This document shows, piece after piece, positions 12,901 to 24,900 of a stretch of 64,000 nt of DNA. The stretch comes from Codonopsis lanceolata. Lineage: Eukaryota > Streptophyta > Magnoliopsida > Asterales > Campanulaceae. Under the pieces are notes generated by a model. It saw only the letters and a program-made list of their open reading frames with translations, was not told the DNA's origin and made no database searches. How positions within the stretch are numbered: the first letter of the stretch is position 1; every line of letters starts with the position of its first letter. The stretch lies in the NCBI GenBank assembly GCA_013146195.2, contig CM028382.1, forward strand, positions 12,679,101-12,743,100, read 5' to 3'. A program made the position numbers and the translations under genes.

Positions 12901-15900
12901 AATATGGGTCATGAAATAGCTTTTATGGATGAGCAGGAAGAAAAGTGCTCCTGTAGCGAGGCAAAGAATGATGCTGCAAGCAATTTTAAGGAAGAGGACC
13001 TGTGTGTTTGTGAAGTAGAAGTTCAGTTTAAAGAACCTACGTTGTTGAATCCAGTTTCAGAGGAGGTGTTGTTTTGTATGCTTCTCCGCCAGAGGAATAC
13101 AGAGGGGATGACAGGGTGGTGGATGATCAGAATAGTAGAGACATCTCGGTGTGGATAAGGAATAGGGTCAAAAGCTTTGGAAGAGTCTTGGGAGTTTCGT
13201 GCAAAGGGTATGCTGGACCATTAATTTTGACGGGGCAGCAGGTAAAGAGGGTAAGGGAGCCAGGATTCGAAAGACTTTATAAAGTTTTTCATGGGTATAA
13301 AAATCATCAGTTGGAATGTGCGGTTAAATGATTTTAGAAAGAGACTGGTTGTGAGAGGAGCTCTTAGACGTTGGAAACTTGACGTTGTTTGTTTGCAGGA
13401 AACTAAGATGGGCAGATTAGACAAGTGTTTGGTGGGAAGTGTGTGGGGGAAATCGGTGTTTTGACTGGGTTTATCTCGGAGCTGATGGGACAGGCAGGAT
13501 GTATTTTGATGGTGTGGGATAGCAGGATAGTATCCAAAGTAGACATGATTCAAGGTTCTCGCTCCCTATCCGTTCTTTTTAAGGAAGCAGCTACTGGAAT
13601 CTCATGGGCTTTCTCAGGGGTTAATGGTCCGCCTTCTGAAGGACAAAATACAGTGTTATGGGATGAGCTAAAGTCAGTTCGTCAGAAATGGAGTGTTCCG
13701 TGGTGTGTGTGTGGGGGGATTTCAACTCAATTCGGTTTCCCCATGAGCGCTACGGTACTCAAGGTTCCTCTCAAGTCATGGATACATTCAATGATTTTAT
13801 TAATGAGATGGATCTGGTGGATCTACCTTTAGAAGGTGTTAAGCTTGATATACATTGTTGAGCCCCTATCTAACTAACATCGTAAGCTTTTAGATGAGTT
13901 GGTTACTTAACATGGTATCAGAGCTCTGGTTTGGCAAGGTCGTGGGTTCGAGTCATCCCGCTTGCATTTGTTACCCGAAATATTGTGAGTGCATGTTGTC
14001 ACGATGTTTGGTTGTGATGCCCATGGTTGAGGCATGTTTGTATATCTCTCCACGTGTGGACGGGTCACACGTGAGGGGGAGTGTTAAGCTTGATATACAT
14101 TGTTGAGCCCCTATCTAACAGCTTAAGCTTTTAGATGAGTTGGTTACTTAGCAGAAGGGAATGCTTTCACTGGGTTCGGAGGTGGGGACAGCCAGCAACG
14201 TTCAAGAATCAATAGGTTCCTCTTATCCTCAGATTGGGCAGATCAGTTTGGTGAGTTTTCCCAACGTACTCTTCTGAAGGTAACCTCTGACCATGCCCCT
14301 ATCTTACTGGAGAGAGATGAGGTTCATAGGAGGATATCTCCGTTTAGATTTGAAAATATGTGGCTTGATGATCCTGGTTTTATGGACTGGGTAAAATCGA
14401 AATGGGAATCGTATGTAGCGAGGGAAAGCCGTGCTTCAAAATTGCCAGAAAATTAAAGTTGCTCAAGGCAGATCTCAGAGGAGTGGAATATGGTGACTTT
14501 TGGGAAGATTGAATCGAGAATTGAAGTGGTAATGGAGGAAATGCGGGAAGGCTGGGGGGCTGATGAAGTTAGATGTCAAGAAGAGTTAAATCTGGAGATT
14601 AAAAGGCTTCTGTTAAGTGAAGAAATGTGTTGGAGACAAAAATCGTGAGCCCTGTGGCTGCGGGAAGGAGACAAAACACCAGATTTTTCCACCGGGTGGC
14701 GAAGGCTCATAATAGTTTCAACAAAATAAAAAAGTTAAAGGTTAATGGTACTGTGACGGAAGATTCCAATCTGATAAAGTTAGGGGCTGTAGAGTTTTAT
14801 CAGAAGCTTTATTCCAAGGGCAAAGGCTGGAATTTGGAGTTGGACGGAGTATCTTTTAAATCTTTACCGGTGGAGGAAAAAGATCAGCTGGAGCAGGCTT
14901 TCAGCGAGGAAGAGGTAGTTTCAGCTTTGAAAAGCTTAAAAGGGGATAAGGCTCCAGGCCTTGATGGTTTCTACTTAGCTTTCTTCCAACGTTGCTGGGA
15001 GGTGGTTAAGGTAGACATCATGGAGGTTTTCCATTCTTTTTACAACGAGGATAGGTTCGAGAAAAGTCCTAATGCCTCTTTTATAGATCTTATTCCGAAG
15101 AAAAAAGGAGGTGAAGATTTAAAAAAATTCAGACCTATCAGTCTTATTGGAGGAATTTACAAGTTGATCGCCAAGGTGTTGTCGAATCGCTTAAGGAGGG
15201 TTATTGGTGAGGTGGTCTCAGATTCGCAGCATGCTTTTGTAAGAAACACACAAATATTAGATGCAGTTTTGATAGCCAATGAGGTTGTTGATTCTAGAAG
15301 GAGGAGCGGGGTGCCTGGTGTGTTATGTAAGCTGGACATCGAGAAGGCCTATGATCATGTTGATTGGGATTTCTTATTGTACCTCCTTTCTAGGATGAGT
15401 TTTGGTGATAAATGGTCTAGATGGGTGTATTTCTGCATTTCAACTGTGCAATTTTCTGTCTTGGTTAATGGGGAATCAGCAGGTTTCTTCCTGAGTTTGA
15501 GAGGCCTCTGTCAAGGGGATCCGCTTTCTCCCCTCCTAATTATAGTAGCGATGGAAGCTCTTAGTCGTCTTCTCGACAACGCATTGGTTGGAGGCTTTAT
15601 TCAGGGGTTTAAGGTGGGTAGAGAGGACGTGCCAATCCTGATAGTGACTCACTTACTGTTTGTTGATGATACTTTGGTGTTTTGTGATGCGAGGAAATCT
15701 CATCAAGGCTATCTTCGGATGGTTTTATTATTTTTTCAGGCGGCATCGGGGCAGAAAATCAACATTTTGAAATGTGAAATCATCCGTGTGGGTATGGTGG
15801 ACAACTTGGGTGATCTATCTTCTTTCTTTGGTTGTAAAGCTGGAAGCCTTCCAACTACGTATTTGGGTCTTCCTCTTGGCACTTCTTTTCAGAAAGTTGA

Positions 15901-18900
15901 CACGTGGTGTCCAGTTATCGAGGATTTCGAAAAGAGGTTGGCAGGATTGAGGAGACAATATTTGTCTAAGGGTGTTAGGGTGACTCATTAAAAACACCCT
16001 TTCTAACCTCCCTACTTCATGTCTCTGTTTTCGATCCTAGCTTCAGTTGCCAAGAGAATTGAAAAATTGGAATGGGACTTCCTTTGGGAGGGAGGCAATG
16101 AGGAGAGAAGATATCACCTTGTGGAATGGGCATATGTTTGTTCAAGGCTCAAGAGTGGAGGTTTGGGCATCAAAATCATTAGGAAATTCAATAGTGCGCT
16201 TTTGGGTAAATGGCTGTGGAGATACATAGTGGAGAGAGAGGCGATGTGGAGGAAAATCGTGGTGGGTAAATTTGGGCAAGGAAGTCGGTCTTGGTTTCCC
16301 TTGGTTGTAAGATCTTCTTATGGGTCCGTTGTGTGGAAAGGGATATCAAAAGGCTGGGATGAGTTCCAGCGTGGTATCCTCTTCGAAGTAGGGAATGGGG
16401 AAATGTTAGATTTCAGAAATATAGATGGTGTGGGGAAACAACTCTTCAACATGATTTTCCTAGGCTCTATAATCTTGTGGTTAACCGCGAAGCTATGGTG
16501 AGCGAGATGTTCTTTAACAATGATGGTAGAGATACTTGGGCTCCTATGTTTAGAAGAAATTTACAAGATTGGGAGTTCGGCGACTTGGCGAGATTTTTTG
16601 AGAAACTCTACACCATAAAGAGACAAGGGATGTATGTAGATAAGGTGGTTTTGGCAAGGTCTAAGAGCAGGAGTTTCACAGTCAAATCCAATTATGCATC
16701 TTTAAGTGAAAGTGATAGAATTTCCTTCCCTTGGAAAGCTATTTGGAAATCTAAAGCTCCCAGTAGAGTGGCATTTTTTACGTGGGAGGCTGCAAAGGAG
16801 GCTATTCTTACGGGGGATAATCTGAGAGATAGAAAAAAGGTATATGTCAACCGGTGCTACATGTGTAAAGAAGATGAGGAGACGCCCAATCATCTTTTGC
16901 TACACTGTTCTGTAGCGAGAGAGTTATGGAGTTTTTTCTTCCTCTTAGCTGGTATTTCTTGGGTTATGCCAAGATCAGTAGTAGAGCTTCTCCGTGGATG
17001 GTCGCTGTATAAAAGGAGAAGGAATGTGGTCTGGGACTCAGCTCCATTCATTGTTGTCAAAGGCGAGCGCCTCAGGCGAGGCACCTCAAAGGATCTTGGG
17101 CGAGTTGATGTGCGAGTCAAGACTTTTTCTGAGGGAGAGGCGCCAAAAAGTCAACTAAGGCGCTCGTTGGGCCCAATCAAAGCAGACTTTTAATTCAAAA
17201 AATAAAAAAAAAGGTGGACTTGTCAAGGTAGCACAATTTGGTCCGACATTTGTGTCCGCATGTGTGGGCACACGAGTAAGCCAGCCCAAGGCAAATTGGA
17301 TCTTGATTTGCACCCCCCTGCGGGTGCGGGTGTGGTGTGCGGAGACATCTTTCGATAATGTGGAAGGGTCATCTCGTCAGCTATCGCAGCTCTCATGAAG
17401 TTACCTGATGCTTGGTGTTGCATGGGTTATACCTGGTTCAGTATTGGATTTATCCAAGTGCTCGTCTTTCTACAAAAGGAGCAGGAGTAATTCCTTTTGG
17501 GAGGTAGCCCTGTTGGTGGTTTGTTGGTCAATCTGGAAAGAAAGGAGCAGGAGGGCATTTGATAATGAGGAAGGGTCTTTAGAGAAGCTTAAAGACATCT
17601 GTTTGTGTACTATTCTTTCTTGGTGCCCTGAGTTAGTGGTTTCGACTCAGAATACTACTTCCTATATAGCAGTTGTAGCAAATTCCTTCCTCCCCGAGTA
17701 GTTTGGGTGTTTCTTGTATGTTCTCCTTATGTAAATAGGCTGCGTCACCTTTCTTGACGCTCTTGTTTATATAATACTGTACTTATCAAAAAAAAAAAAA
17801 AGAAGTTACCTGATGCCCTCCATCTCTTTTCAAAGTGCAGCTTAAATGTTAAATGTTTACAAATGTGCAGAAACATATCAGTTATCTTGAAGTAAATTGT
17901 CTTGGTTTTTGTTTACTTATCTTTAACTCAAACACCTTTGCATATTTTTGCTTTAGAAACTGGATGAGGCAGCCGTGCAGAGGGTATTTTTGAAGTCTCT
18001 GGAGAACTACACTAAGTGGTGTACCTACTTGAATATCCAACCAGTTTGGAGCAAGTATGCAAATTCTTAACCTACATGGGTTCTCGTTTGTGGTTCCTGG
18101 CAGAATTTTTATATCAATGAATAAGATTCGCTTTCCCGAATGCTTACTGTATACATACACATTTATACTTTAAATGATCCTCATGGCTCACATCATGGAT
18201 ATTGATTCTATTTGGTCTTTCCAGTTTGGAGGCAGTCAGCAAGGAGAAGAAGTTGATGTTCATTTCTTTATACTTTTTGATATGGGGTGAAGCCGGCAAC
18301 ATTAGATTTATTCCAGAATGCCTGTGCTACATATTCCACCATGTAGGGCGATTTCAAGGGGATAGTCATTTTCCTTGTCTTTTTTGTTTGTGTAACATGG
18401 ATATTTGTTATGTCTACTGCCATCTATCTTGGAAATAGTCCAAAAACATGGGCATTATGTGGTTCCAAAATGATAGAATCCATAATCCTTTAGCTTCCTA
18501 TTATCTTCTCAAAAATATTTGCTTTTCCTACATTATTTTCTGTCTGCCTTACTTTTCCTTTTTTTGGGAAAATCCTACACCGGACCTGTGAGATATTAAT
18601 CATATTTATTGGATTTATTGCACCATGATATTCTTTGCTTATGTATGTTACCCAACTGTACCTTTGAGTAGGGTTTCCTTCTACCATCGAGCTTTGTTTT
18701 AATTTTTTTTATTCTTCCTGAAACAGTTATGCTCAATATATACACACACACACACACATACACATAATTTTTTCTAAACCTCGTCTCTTCTTTTCTTTCT
18801 TTCTCCTTCTCATAATTTTTTAAATTATTTAGAACTCAAGTACTTGTAGGGGATTTATGTTGGGAGGGGTTTATTGTCTCTAGTGCTAAACCATTTGTAA

Positions 18901-21900
18901 AGGTTTTGCTTACTCATAATACTTTGAATGATTCCATGGCAGATGGGAAGGGAGTTGGATGAAATACTACGGCAGCAGAGTGCGCAGCCAGCTGGCAGTT
19001 GTGTTTCTGAGAACGATGTATCATTTCTTCATCAAGTTATAGGTCCTCTGTATGATGTTGTTGCTGCGGTATGTCTCTGTGGCCCCCCCCCCTCTCTCTC
19101 ATCATCTCCCCCTCATCCCTTAAAGAAAAGAGCAAAAGGAAACTTGATCCCACAGGTTAACTGAGGTTCAAAGAAAAGAGAAGCGAACCTCTTGGCTTGG
19201 TTCAGTTGGTACTTGTTATGCTTTTGACCACCCATGTCATAGGTTTGAATCCCATTGCCAACGGTTCCAAGGGGCTAGACGATCTGTAAGGACCTTCACG
19301 GCCTGGGAATTGGATACTTTCTATACTGTCATAAGAAAGGAAAAATAGAAACAGAAACAATTTTATTAAAGATAGTCATATAGCTGTCAAGAACGCAGAT
19401 AAATGAAAGTTCAGGGCTCATGTGTTGTTGGTGGAAACTTGGTCGGTTGGTTCCCCTTCATTACTTAGATTACTCATTACTTTTCAGTGAACATCTAGGG
19501 AATGCTATGAGATATAGTGCTGATGCAATAATATTTTACCTGTCATTTTGTGGTATTTTTCTTGTCTTAACATTTTGGTTTCAGAACGATATCTAAGATC
19601 TATTATATAGTCGTATGATTTGTCCTAAAATCACTGGGGGGTTTTGATTTTTGGTTATTGCAATTTGGGGTACAATGCCAAAAAGGCAAAAATTAGTGTT
19701 TCGATACACATTGTTATGATTTTTGTTCCAATCAAGGATCTAAATGTTCTTTTGTTAGGAGTTTTGGGTGGGAAACGGGCATGTGCCTTGCTGACATGAT
19801 TTTTTGGGCACTTTTACTTGGCCCGTCCGGAAAACCATATAAGTCAAACATTCTTTGTAACTCTAAATTCATTTTTGGACAAGTAGAAACCACACCAACG
19901 CACAAAGATTACTTATAGTGCAATACAAAAACATTAACTCCTGTGGATAAACTTATGGCATAACCTAACTCCTTGTTTACTATATTACAAAACTCAGTTT
20001 CTTATGAAACCATTCTCGCAGCATTTTTGAAAGCCCATCTTACTTCACTTTGTTGCTGTGGTGATTAAGGGGAAATAGTTGCGGTGTGTTATATATTGCA
20101 TCCAGACAAATAGTCCCATTTGGGTTTCTTTCGTTTCTGCTCCTGAATCTATACTAGCAAAATAATACAGGCATTCGATTCATCGTGTTCTTCATCGAGC
20201 ACAATTTCTTCTTAAAAAAAGAATTCAACCCACAAATTCATGTAATAGTTGCCCCATTTCCCTCTAAAAGGTACCTACCTCAAATGTCATGGACACCGGC
20301 TCACTTTAAAGTACAAGAAGCCTGCCCCAAACATAGAACGAAAAATTAAATGGAATACGAAATAAAAGAAAATGGTGGTGTACCTCTAATGAGGAAAAAT
20401 GGTTATTCCCCTTTATGGCTGGGAGTGCTTTGTAACATCCCAAATGGTAAGCTTCGTCTCTATCCTGGTCCCTATCATTTTTTTTTTTTTGATAAGAATA
20501 AAATAAATTTAGCGTCAAAACAGGTGATGCGTCCTTTGTCAGAAATATACAAACTAACTCACTAGCTAGCAGATAAACTGTCCTAAAACTCTACAACAGA
20601 ACCTTCTAAACATGGTGACGACCCTGAACACCAAAAAAGTAGGGTTCGGGCCACACTATCATTGAATCTATCCACGTTAATCTCAATACTCTCAAAAGCC
20701 CTGTTGTTTCTCTCTAGCCATACCACCCAGCATACAGTCAATGGAACTGTATCCCTGCAAAAACTCTGATTACCCCTTTTGTAAAAGGACCAACTAATCA
20801 GGAGCTCCATAATACTACTAGGCATTACCCATGAAATTCCAAACAGATTTAGCACATAACTCCAAACTTCCTGCACCAGTGGGCAATGCAGTAACAGATG
20901 ATTAACAGATTCCCCATCGCATATGCACATATAACACCAATTCACCTAGATCCTATTCCGGGCCTGTAGATTATCCCCTATGAGAATCCTCTCCTTGACG
21001 GCTTCCCACATAAAAAAAGCCGCTCTTGGAGGTGCCTTCGATTTCCACACCATCTTCCAAGGAAAAGCTTCATTTCTTCCCAAGGTCAGTTCATACAAGG
21101 ACTTTACTGTGAACACTCCATTCTTAGCCCCTGTCCACCGAGCTTTGTCTTCGCTGTTGCTGGAACCTTTTTGATCATATAAGAAACTCATAAACTGACC
21201 CAACTCAGCCGATTCCCAATCATGAAGGTTCTATCCTGGTCCCTATCATGTGACGAGGAAATGGTCAAGTATGGCCATTTGACCCAGCCAATTATCTTTT
21301 TTTTTTTTTTGATAAGTAAGGTATATATTAAAAATCAAAAACGGCAAATAAGGAGCCGCAGCCTATTTACACAGGAGGAAAACTCCAATAATTACAGATT
21401 ACAAAAATTCACTACAAAGTCAGCAAAAGAATTGACCTCAGACCTAACACCATCACTACACCAAAAAAACAGCAGCTGAAGCAGCTCATTCTTCATCAAC
21501 GACAAAGACCTTTCCACGTTATCAAAAACTCTCCTATTCCTTTCTTTCCAAATCACCCAACATACTCCCAAAGGAATAGTCTGCCAAATAAAATCTCTCC
21601 GTTTCCTCTTGTGCAAGGACCAACAAAGGAAGAGATCCTTAATGGATTCCGGCATGGCCCAAGACAAGTTAAAAATGTGAAAAATATAGTCCCACAAGGC
21701 ACCTGCTACCGGACAGTGAAGCAAAAGATGATCAGCACTCTCACCATTACATTTGCACATATAACACCAGCTCACTACCACCTTCCCGCGTCTCCTAAGA
21801 TTATCCCCTGTAAGAATGGCTTCGTTCACCGCTTCCCAAATAAAGAAAGCAACTCTAGCCGGAGCTTTAGACTTCCAAATAGCTTTCCAGGGAAACAGAC

Positions 21901-24900
21901 CCCTTCCCCCAAAATCTGAACCAAAGTAGTAAGACTTAACTGAGAACATTTTGTTTTTAGCCCTATCCCAGATGACCTTGTCAACACAACTCCTATCCAG
22001 GTGCTGAGAATAAAGCAACTCAGAGAGCTGGAGGAAACTCTGCACTTCCCAATCCTGAAGAAACCTTCTAAAAACTGGATTCCAACTAATCGAACCTCCT
22101 TCGAGCGAAATAATATCACTAATCAGAACTTCTTTGTCACTCACAATGCTAAAAAGACTAGGAAAGGCTCTCCATAGCTCCACGGGACCACACCACCTAT
22201 CCAACCAAAATCTGACCGAAGATCCATCTCCTACTTTAAAAGAGATATTTCTAGCGAAAGCGTCCCACCCTTTCCGGATTCCTTTCCAAACTCCCACCCC
22301 ATGAGACAAGGAAACATCCTTAGGAAACCAAAGATGATTTCCTTCCCCATACTTGCTCACCACCAATCTCCTCCACAGAGCGTCCTTATCGATCAAGAAT
22401 CTCCACAACCATTTACCCAACAAAGCTCTATTGAAAGCTCGGATGTTTTTAACCCCTAAGCCACCGGATTTTATACTAGAACACACTTTGGACCACTTGA
22501 CTAGGTGATACTTCCGATCCACCATCGAACCTTCCCATAAGAAATCCCTTTCAAATTTTTCCAGTCTTCGGCTAACTGATGACGGGATGACGAACAAGGA
22601 CATAAAGTAAGTAGGCATCGAAGACAACGTGCTCTTTATGAGAGTAAGGCGGCCTGCCTTTGAAGACAAACACTGCTTCTTCCAGCCTGCCATGCGCCGT
22701 TGAAATCTTTCTAACACCGGAACCCACATATTTGAGCTCTTGAAAGCAGCTCCTAAGGGAAGACCCAAGTAGGTAGAAGGAAGGGAAGTCACCTTACAAC
22801 CAAAGAAGGCAGCCAATTCCCCAATATTTTCTACAATCCCCACAGGAATAATTACAAACAGCCTGAAAAAAGAGCAAGACTATCCGTAAATAGCCTAACT
22901 GAGAGTCCTTCGCTTCACAGAACACAAGAGAATCATCAGCAAACAGGAGATGCGACACTGAGACAGGAACTCTACCATTCCCGACTATGAAACCACTGAT
23001 AAAACCTCCTGATATAGCTTTATCCATCATTAAGCTCAGAGCTTCCATCACTAAAATGAAGAGGAAAGGAGAAAGAGGGTCTCCTTGGCGAAGGCCCCTC
23101 GAGGTTCCAAAAAAACCAGCCGGCTCTCCATTAATCATCACTGAAAATCTCACCGTAGAAATACACCAAAAAATCCATCTTCTCCATTTGTCACCAAACC
23201 CCATTCTGTTTAGTAGATAAATGAGAAATTCCCAATTAACGTGATCATAAGCTTTTTCAATATCCAGCTTGCAAATCAGGCCCAACTTTCCTTTCCTTAA
23301 CCTGTCATCCACCGCTTCATTGGCAATAAAGGAAGCATCAATAATTTGGCGATTCCCCATGAAGGCATGTTGCGACTCCGAAATGACTTTGCCCACGACC
23401 TTCCTCAATCTAATCGAGAGCACCTTTGCAATGATTTTATAAACACTTCCAATAAGACTAATGGGTCTATAATCTTTAATCTCAATTGCATTAGACTTTT
23501 TAGGAATCAAAGAGATGAATGAAGCATTAAGACTCTTTTCAAAGACCATGTTCGAATGAAAGAACTGAAAAACCTCCATGATGTCCTTCTTCAAAATCTC
23601 CCGGCTATGCTGAAAAAATGCCATAGAGAAGCCGTCAGGACCGGGCGCTTTATCGCCATTCAAACTCCAGAGGGCTTCCCTAACTTCCTCTTCTGAGAAG
23701 GAAGATTCCAGCACTAAATTATCCTCCTGATTAAGAACATTAAAGAACATCCCATCTAACTGCGGTCTTTGAATTCCCTCATCAGCATACAGCTTCTGAT
23801 AAAAATCTACTATACCTGCCCTAATTGCAGATTTATCCTCCAGCAAGTTACCATCCACTGAAATGCTATGAATGTGATTGACTCTTCTATTTGCCTTCGC
23901 CGTTCTATGAAAAAATTTGGTGTTCCTGTCACCTTCCTTTAGCCACTGAACCCGAGATTTCTGTCTCCAACAAATTTCCTCTTTAATCAACAAGGACTCT
24001 GCCTCCTTTCTCAACTCATTACGTCGAAAAAATTCTTCCTCTGATAACTCTCCTGAGCTCTCTTTAGTATCCAACAGCTGAATACCTTCCAGCACTCCTT
24101 TAATTTTAACCTTAATCCTCCCAAATGTCTCCTTTTTCCACATAATGAGGTCAGTTTTCAGCAGCTTCAGCTTCTTCGCCAGTTTAAAACTAGGATCTCC
24201 CACCACTGAGTAACCTGCCCACTTAATCCGAAGCCAATCCAGAAAACCCTGCTCTTTTAACCACATATTTTCGAAACGAAACGGAGATTTCCGTTTTGCG
24301 ATACCACCACACTGAAGAAGTAAAGGTGCATGATCAGAAATAGTTCAAGACTTCGAGGCAGACAAGACTGAACCAGACTACCGCAGCATTCTTCCCATTC
24401 CATGAACACTAAGAATCTATCGATTCTGGAACATTGAGAATTAGAACTGTTTCTGAACCAAGTTAATCCGTCACCTGCTAAAGGAAGATCTATCAAGGCC
24501 ATATCATCAATAAAATCACTGAATTCCAACATTGCTCGAGAGAATCTGCTATGACCCTTACGCTCATGCGGGAACCTGATTACATTGAAGTCACCCCCTA
24601 TACACCACGGATGATTCCAATTCTGCTTAACTACCTTTAACTCTTCCCACAGCTCACTACGGGACACATCCAAGCAAGGACCATATACGCCCGAAAAACC
24701 GTAAATCTTATCATTATCCATCATTTTAAGCAAACAGGACACCGAGAAACGACCTTTAATAGCATCCAATTTAGAAAGAACCCTTTTATCCCACATAACT
24801 AGAATTCCTCCCGCTGCCCCGGACGCTCCAAGATGTTCCCAGTCCACCCATCTTCCTCCACCAACACTGTAAATGAATTCACTATCCACTATATCCATTT

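Larger units (their letters stand above)
11334..17056 (+). mobile_element. Long L1-type LINE, broken, without its 3' end
   Basis: Order on the + strand: ORF1 start (MCSTTHFQAGRKSFEVV), a DUF4283-type RNA-binding segment at about 11650-12360, a variable linker, endonuclease (IISWNV at about 13300), reverse transcriptase (14627-15991), and the RNase H-like/zf-RVT tail (16019-17050). Many stops and frameshifts occur. A 318-bp SMART element splits the endonuclease region. The RT catalytic box reads FVDD instead of FADD. At 17056 LINE sequence changes abruptly to an AGGCG-rich sequence, so the usual C-terminus, 3' UTR and A tail are absent. Confidence 0.85.

Noticed and set aside
19190..19260. Possible tRNA gene
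   Set aside because: A and B box-like words are present, but no paired acceptor stem or plausible anticodon arm. It fits a SINE head better.
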